A DNA stretch of 64,000 bases, from positions 62,001-126,000 of the forward strand of contig NZ_VITA01000016.1 of assembly GCF_007827695.1 (NCBI RefSeq). Reading direction: 5' to 3'. Source of the DNA: Sinorhizobium medicae. Lineage in GTDB: Bacteria > Pseudomonadota > Alphaproteobacteria > Rhizobiales > Rhizobiaceae. The notes under the pieces were generated by a model. The model was not told the DNA's origin and ran no database searches. It saw only the letters and a list, made by a program, of their open reading frames with translations. Numbering within the stretch: the stretch's first letter is position 1; each line of letters opens with the position of its first letter. Positions 60,048-64,000 of this stretch are shown piece after piece. Position numbers and translations under genes: made by a program.

Positions 60048-60834
60048 CGCGAACCGCCGGCATGGACCAGATGGCGTAAACGGCAAAGCCGATGATCGCT
60101 GCGAGAATGGCAAGTTGCACCCGCCAGTCCAGCGCCACCAGGTTCAGTTCCTTCAGCGCAGTGAGGATCGTACCGCCGGCGGTCAGCAACCAGGTCCAGA
60201 AGCGTCCGGAGCGGGAAACCGGCTTGCGCGTCCGCACCGGAGCAACAGGCGCCGCCTCGATCTCCCGGTTTGCCTCACCCAATTGCTTTGACGCCGCCAG
60301 AGCCGCGCCAAGAACCCCTTCCAGCCTCTCCGGCCGCACCAGCGCCCTGTTCTGCCCGTCACCGGCATAATAGGACTGTCCGCGCCTCACCCGCTGCCGG
60401 CTTCCCTTGCTATCGGTCAGCACCGGCAGCGACGCCCATTCCATGGCTAGGCGCCTGGCAAACTCCGCACGTCCTATTTCGCCCGCGAGGAAAGCGGCAA
60501 GACCGCGGCGGTTCAGAAGGTGAAGGGCCAGCCTGTCCTGAAGCGCGGCATCGAACCGATGATCGCCGCGCAGCCATGCCACCTCCTTCAGGAGCCCTGC
60601 CAAAGTGGCCCGCATGAACTGATAAGCGCCCGCAGCGCCCGAACCATGCGCTTTGGACCATCCCTTCTGCGCGGCAAGCACCTGCGCAACCGTCATTGCC
60701 GTCAGCGGCTTCGCCAGCCCTCCCTGATTGTGTCCGTAGATCACGTCGTAAGACGCGCGGCCGCTGCTGCCGACTTCCGCCTCGCGGATAAACTCGAGCA
60801 GCATCGCCGCGCCTTGAGGCACGGTGTTTGTCAT
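60025..60834 (-). CDS. Phage endolysin (lysozyme-like) with C-terminal membrane segments
   Basis: 269-residue cell-wall hydrolase from the ATG at 60834 (AAGGTAA upstream). The N-terminal 160 residues are lysozyme-like: MLLEFIREAEVGSSGRASYD, VAQVLAAQKGWSKAHGSGAA then GAYQFMRATLAGLLKE. A Lys/Arg linker follows, then two hydrophobic stretches (FWTWLLTAGGTILTALKEL and AILAAIIGFAVYAIWSM), which could anchor it or act like a holin. Longer frames to 61026 belong to a broken phage gene, not to this one. Confidence 0.82.
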   Translation of the reverse strand: MTNTVPQGAAMLLEFIREAEVGSSGRASYDVIYGHNQGGLAKPLTAMTVAQVLAAQKGWSKAHGSGAAGAYQFMRATLAGLLKEVAWLRGDHRFDAALQDRLALHLLNRRGLAAFLAGEIGRAEFARRLAMEWASLPVLTDSKGSRQRVRRGQSYYAGDGQNRALVRPERLEGVLGAALAASKQLGEANREIEAAPVAPVRTRKPVSRSGRFWTWLLTAGGTILTALKELNLVALDWRVQLAILAAIIGFAVYAIWSMPAVRDALGLTR

Positions 60835-60855
60835 TGGGTTACCTTTTTTGCTTAA

Positions 60856-60883
60856 AGAAAAACCCCGCTCATGGCGGGGTTTT
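60856..60883 (-). terminator. Intrinsic terminator upstream of the endolysin
   Basis: AAAACCCCGC and GCGGGGTTTT (60859-60868 with 60874-60883) around CATGA, then TTTTTCTTT on the minus strand. It isolates the lysis genes from upstream transcription. Confidence 0.9.
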
Positions 60884-60889
60884 GAGGCC

Positions 60890-61190
60890 GTTCGTTTATG
60901 AAGCCGTAGGCCAACAGTCACAGTGACTTTTCGCCGAGGATCGGCGGGTGAGCGATGTAATCGATGCGCGGAGAGCCAGGCTCTGCGCCGAAGAGGTGCG
61001 AGGGACGGGGCATCGGGGGAATGCAAACGTGTTGTCTTTTCGAACGAACTCGGGTGCCCACGGATCGGCTAAACGCCGCGCGAGCAACAAACGGTCGCCG
61101 TCGCAGCGGTCAACGGCAATTGCTGGCGACAAGAGGAAACGCGCGTCGTCGCCGACCGGGTGACGGGGGCGAACGGTTAGCTGGACCGTT
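60890..61190 (-). pseudogene. Frameshifted remnant of a phage structural gene
   Basis: Minus-strand reading gives a sentence-like protein only when three frames are joined: DGDRLLLARRLADPWAPEFV in one, HSPDAPSLAPLR in a second, EPGSPRIDYIAHPPILGEK in a third, then VTVTVGLRL. Each piece has phage-tail-like composition and they follow in order. The 5' end is missing where the FkbM gene ends (61197). I read it as a tail or fibre-associated gene, truncated and frameshifted. No family name can be given. Confidence 0.5.
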
Positions 61191-61196
61191 AGCCTG

Positions 61197-61898
61197 TTAG
61201 ATCCTATGAAAATGAAACGTCTTTCTGTCTTGGGTTTCGGCAACAAATCCCTTGGAAACAAGATGGTTTCTGATTTCATCCACCTTCTCCTGACCGATGA
61301 TATGCGGGTGGAGCTCCACGAGAATATGTCTGATCGCAGCCAGACCATCCGACATCAGCAGCTCATGCTCGCCACCCTCGACGTCCATAACCAACACGTC
61401 CGGTGAATGGCTTCGCAAGACATCGGCGAAAGGTATGCTTTCGATCTCTATCATTTTTCCGCTAATCCCCCGGTCGAAAGCGCTTGACGAAATGATGTTG
61501 TCCGAAGCGTTGAATAATAACCGGCGACCGTCACGTGTCACAGCAGCCATGTGAAGGCAAGGATTAACGCGGTTGAGTTGGAAGTTCTCTCGGATAAGAG
61601 CCTCGATAGTGGGATTGGCCTCGTAAGTGTTGACCTTTTCTGGACCACAAATTTTTGCTGCCAAGAGCGAAATAAACCCGAGACCGGTGCCGAACTCCAC
61701 AACTCTGTGCCCCGGCTTTAATATCTTTAGGAGAACGTTTCGCTCTGTGTCCTCATACACTTCGCGGTACATCAAATCCCGGAGATAGTGCGGTATCCGT
61801 CCTTTGTCCGAAATAAGAGTAACGCCATCAATTGTGACGGTCCTGGCGTCCACGAGATAGCGATACTTCTTGCGCAATGAGCGTGCGAGCCTTTTCAT
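61197..61898 (-). CDS. FkbM-family SAM-dependent methyltransferase
   Basis: 233-residue enzyme that probably O-methylates a sugar. The SAM site is VVEFGTGLGFISLLAAKICG. The FkbM-type region is DVLVMDVEGGEHELLMSDGL, followed by HILVELHPHIIGQEKVDEIR. Composition is less GC-rich than the flanks. It lies between a broken phage gene and an acetyltransferase gene, so it is likely cargo in a prophage or a glycan island. Acceptor unknown. Confidence 0.87.
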   Translation of the reverse strand: MKRLARSLRKKYRYLVDARTVTIDGVTLISDKGRIPHYLRDLMYREVYEDTERNVLLKILKPGHRVVEFGTGLGFISLLAAKICGPEKVNTYEANPTIEALIRENFQLNRVNPCLHMAAVTRDGRRLLFNASDNIISSSAFDRGISGKMIEIESIPFADVLRSHSPDVLVMDVEGGEHELLMSDGLAAIRHILVELHPHIIGQEKVDEIRNHLVSKGFVAETQDRKTFHFHRI

Positions 61899-61977
61899 CG
61901 CGCCCTCAAGGTGGCGTTGCTAGCGTGACTGTCCAAAGTGGAAGCGTCATTTCGGACGACACTCAGAAGCAAATTTC

Positions 61978-62535
61978 TCATTGCGCGACCTCCCTCGTCT
62001 CGATTCTTCCGCGTTTCCTGATGAGCTTGGCCGGGACACCGGCGTAGATGCCCAAAGGTTCCGTCTGGCCCCGGACGACGGAGCCGGCGGCAATTACACA
62101 CCCGCGAGAGATATGTGCTCCATCCAAAATAGTGACGTTGGCCCCGACCCAGACATCGTCCTCAATGACGATGCCAAGCTTCGTCAGCCCCTGAGCGCGA
62201 ATGGCCGTGCCAGGGTCACTGAAAACATGATTGGCCGGAATGATGACGCACCCCGCTGCGATGCGCACACTGTTGCCAATACTCAGGCCGCCATGCCCGT
62301 ACAGCACAGAATAGGGGTTTAAGCTGAAATCGTCTCCGATGCTGATAACTCCGCCATACGGAATGAGCATGGAGCCCCTCCGTAGGCGACATTTCCGACC
62401 AACCGTGATCCTCCCCGCCTCACGTAAATCCAGAACAGCCCCGCGCTCGATACGACATTTGGGGCCGATTGAAATGCGCCCGCGCGACCGGACCCAAAGC
62501 CACAAGCGGAAAAAATCACGAACCTGCATGAGCAT
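61978..62535 (-). CDS. Hexapeptide-repeat O-acetyltransferase (WbbJ-like)
   Basis: 185-residue left-handed beta-helix acetyltransferase. Hexapeptide repeats run through SIGDDFSLNPYSVLYGHGGL, and the catalytic His loop is in IIPANHVFSD. The coenzyme-A side ends in VWVGANVTILDGAHISRGC and IYAGVPAKLIRKRG. It should acetylate a sugar of O-antigen or capsule. Located upstream of the FkbM gene on the same strand, so the two are probably co-transcribed. Confidence 0.9.
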   Translation of the reverse strand: MLMQVRDFFRLWLWVRSRGRISIGPKCRIERGAVLDLREAGRITVGRKCRLRRGSMLIPYGGVISIGDDFSLNPYSVLYGHGGLSIGNSVRIAAGCVIIPANHVFSDPGTAIRAQGLTKLGIVIEDDVWVGANVTILDGAHISRGCVIAAGSVVRGQTEPLGIYAGVPAKLIRKRGRIETREVAQ

Positions 62536-62868
62536 CCAGGGGTGTTAGAGAACTCCCGCGCACGTTTACAAGGTTGCGAGGCGCCTTGGCAACCGAGAAT
62601 ACCAAGGCCATCGGCACCTTATCGTTGCGGGTCGCCTCGATTTTCGCACATCCCTTCGAATCGAATTTGAAAAACATAGTGGTGAACTTTTCCGGCAAAA
62701 ACCTGACAGTGTCAGGCTTATAACAGGAAGTTTTTTCATTTAATGTGACAAAAAGTTACCTCGCTAAGATAAATCGAAAATACAGCTGCCTCCTTCGTAG
62801 ACTCAACTAACTTGATGTTTTACTAGAGCTAAAATGTCTGAAGCCCAACAAAATATCATGGATGAAAC
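62536..62868. other. AT-rich divergent promoter region of the glycan cassette
   Basis: About 330 bases between the acetyltransferase (minus) and glycosyltransferase (plus) genes, clearly richer in A and T than the flanking rhizobial DNA, especially 62700-62868. No gene. It probably carries both promoters and marks foreign DNA. Confidence 0.5.
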
Positions 62869-63738
62869 ATGCTTCTTTTTGATTTATTCTTAATATTGAA
62901 AAAATTAAGTCATTCTATACGCCGAAGCATCGTAGGAAAACAGAAGCTTCATGAAAGAAATTATCGAATTTCATTTGACAAGATTCCTAAAAAGATTCCT
63001 CACATCATTTGGATCTACTGGGATAAACCAGTAGCGTACGCCCCTGAAATAGTTCTATATGCGGTATCTTCCTGGAAAAAGAAGAATCCATCGTGGGATG
63101 TACGAGTTCTGAGTGACTCAAACGTGGGCGAATTCGTCGACCTTCCGCCGCACCGAAATGACCGCAAAATTCAATGGCGGGCCGACCTCATCAGAATCGC
63201 TCTTCTCCGGAAGTATGGTGGGGTATGGGTCGATGCCACCACGTTTTGCGTCAAGCCCCTGGATGAGTGGCTTCCAACGTTGATGGGTAGCGGCTTTTTC
63301 GCGTACGTCGACAGCTATCCTGGCCGAGCTGTGACCATATCGTTCCTCGCCGCCGTGCCGCAGAACTATCTCGTTGCGAAGTGGTCGCGATTGATGCTTC
63401 GGTACTATTCGAAGCGCGGTAAGCTGCGTCACTATTTTTGGGTGATGTACCTGTTCGAGTATATCATACGAACGGACCGCAAGGCCTGCGCCATATGGGA
63501 GGCCACACCGAAACTCACTCTCAAAGGGCCCGTCATTTTAAAGCGCTTGCTCACCCAGCCAAGCCTGGTGGAGCGGATCCCTGAAGATATTGATGAGACC
63601 GCCATTCCATGGCTGAAGATCAGCTCCGGTACCAAGGTGACGAATCAGGAAATCCTTGAGGCAATAGAGAGCCGCAGGGACTTCGATTTGCGCAGGGTAG
63701 CTGAAATCGAGTGCCAGAAGCACCCATCAGAGCTCTAG
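62869..63738 (+). CDS. Glycosyltransferase, capsular polysaccharide synthesis type
   Basis: 289-residue GT-A-like glycosyltransferase of the DXD/capsular synthesis group. HIIWIYWDKPVAYAPEIV is near the start, then the donor-binding core IQWRADLIRIALLRKYGGVW with the acidic VDATTFCVKPLDEWL. The 5' half has lower GC and different codons than the flanks. It ends 12 bases inside the convergent phage-type gene. It probably transfers a sugar to a surface glycan. Donor and acceptor unknown. Confidence 0.86.
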   Translation: MLLFDLFLILKKLSHSIRRSIVGKQKLHERNYRISFDKIPKKIPHIIWIYWDKPVAYAPEIVLYAVSSWKKKNPSWDVRVLSDSNVGEFVDLPPHRNDRKIQWRADLIRIALLRKYGGVWVDATTFCVKPLDEWLPTLMGSGFFAYVDSYPGRAVTISFLAAVPQNYLVAKWSRLMLRYYSKRGKLRHYFWVMYLFEYIIRTDRKACAIWEATPKLTLKGPVILKRLLTQPSLVERIPEDIDETAIPWLKISSGTKVTNQEILEAIESRRDFDLRRVAEIECQKHPSEL

Positions 63739-64000
63739 CGCCGCCGTCCACATGGCGTCGATCTGCTCGTCTGTCAGATCGAGCGCTGCACCCACCGTCG
63801 CCACGAGCGGATGCGTCCGATGGTAAGACGTGGCGTATTCCCACTCGATCATAGCGGCTTCTTTCTCAAGTCCGTCTGGCAGTCCTTCAAGGGCGGCTGT
63901 CACCTCGTTCGGCGAGACGCCCGCGCCGACAAGGCCGAGCCGCATTTGTCGCGCAGCGAGAGCCGGCATGTTCGCGCGGATTTCTTCGGACGTCGGTGGT
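63727..64000 (-). CDS. Phage-type hypothetical protein, 5' end beyond window
   Basis: The frame runs off the right edge. Visible part: SEEIRANMPALAARQMRLGL, then VGAGVSPNEVTAALEGLPDG and LTDEQIDAMWTAALEL before the stop, about 91 residues. The pattern resembles small tail-fibre-region proteins in rhizobial prophages. An ATG at 63969 exists, but coding probably begins further right. With the endolysin module it brackets the glycan cassette. Confidence 0.6.
   Translation of the reverse strand, partial: PPTSEEIRANMPALAARQMRLGLVGAGVSPNEVTAALEGLPDGLEKEAAMIEWEYATSYHRTHPLVATVGAALDLTDEQIDAMWTAALEL

Noticed and set aside
60896-61348. 150-residue minus-strand frame overlapping the FkbM gene end
   Set aside because: Its 5' half is a shadow of the FkbM gene. 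Only the 3' part belongs to the broken phage gene.
1-64000. CRISPR arrays, tRNA or rRNA genes, intact insertion sequences
   Set aside because: None seen by eye: no regular repeat-spacer pattern, no cloverleaf with T-loop consensus, no transposase frame.

Overview
The window reads as chromosomal DNA of a Rhizobiales alphaproteobacterium, most likely Sinorhizobium/Ensifer. The reasons are high GC with strong GC bias at third codon positions, the rhizobial-style aerobic cobalamin genes (cobPWNO and cobQ), a bmt-type betaine-homocysteine methyltransferase, BA14K and DUF1127 small proteins, and interspersed rhizobial-type intergenic repeats. No rRNA, tRNA, CRISPR array or intact transposase was seen. 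All family calls come from reading the sequence, not from database searches.

Layout. (1) 1-5990, minus strand: an amide-responsive operon. An AmiC-like sensor, an AmiR/ANTAR antiterminator, two oligopeptide-type ABC permeases, a binding protein and an acetamidase/formamidase (cut by the left edge) lie behind a leader with an intrinsic terminator. (2) 6378-13476, minus strand: a cobalamin operon with a sigma70-like promoter, a B12 riboswitch and terminator, then cobP-cobW-cobN-cobO and a coupled EamA transporter. cobQ lies apart at 17899-19353. (3) 13678-16767: a FecR-domain protein convergent with a CHASE2 adenylate/guanylate cyclase. (4) 20193-24955: a betaine-type binding protein and ATPase with no permease between them, a tautomerase with a frameshifted LysR gene, and bmt.

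(5) 28037-39604 is the most interesting region: a complete corrinoid methyl-transfer module. It holds an MttB-family methyltransferase, a corrinoid protein, a DUF1638 protein, a 'virulence factor' family protein, a MetV-like MTHFR C-terminal protein, a MetF-like reductase, a methyl-H4F:corrinoid methyltransferase, a phasin-like protein, a RamA/RACo-type reactivator and an iron-sulfur protein. The likely flow is: methylated amine (a betaine is the best guess) -> MttB -> corrinoid protein -> H4F -> MetF. Cobalamin would come from the neighbouring cob genes and betaine could also feed Bmt. A Co/Ni efflux pair (dmeR-dmeF) and a GlxA/GbdR-type regulator lie further right.

(6) 46652-58076 is mixed accessory and housekeeping DNA: an RTX/cadherin pseudogene, a two-receiver response regulator, an RTX protein, TerC, a large MscS channel, GFA, DUF924 and an SLC13 transporter. 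(7) 58606-64000: tandem lipoprotein duplicates, then the lysis end of a prophage (endolysin, overlapping spanin-like pair, DUF1515-like protein, broken phage gene). A compositionally different glycan-modification cassette (FkbM methyltransferase, hexapeptide acetyltransferase, glycosyltransferase) interrupts it, followed by another phage-type gene running off the right edge.

Three copies or partial copies of an intergenic repeat sit exactly on the stop codons of minus-strand genes and supply their TAG.
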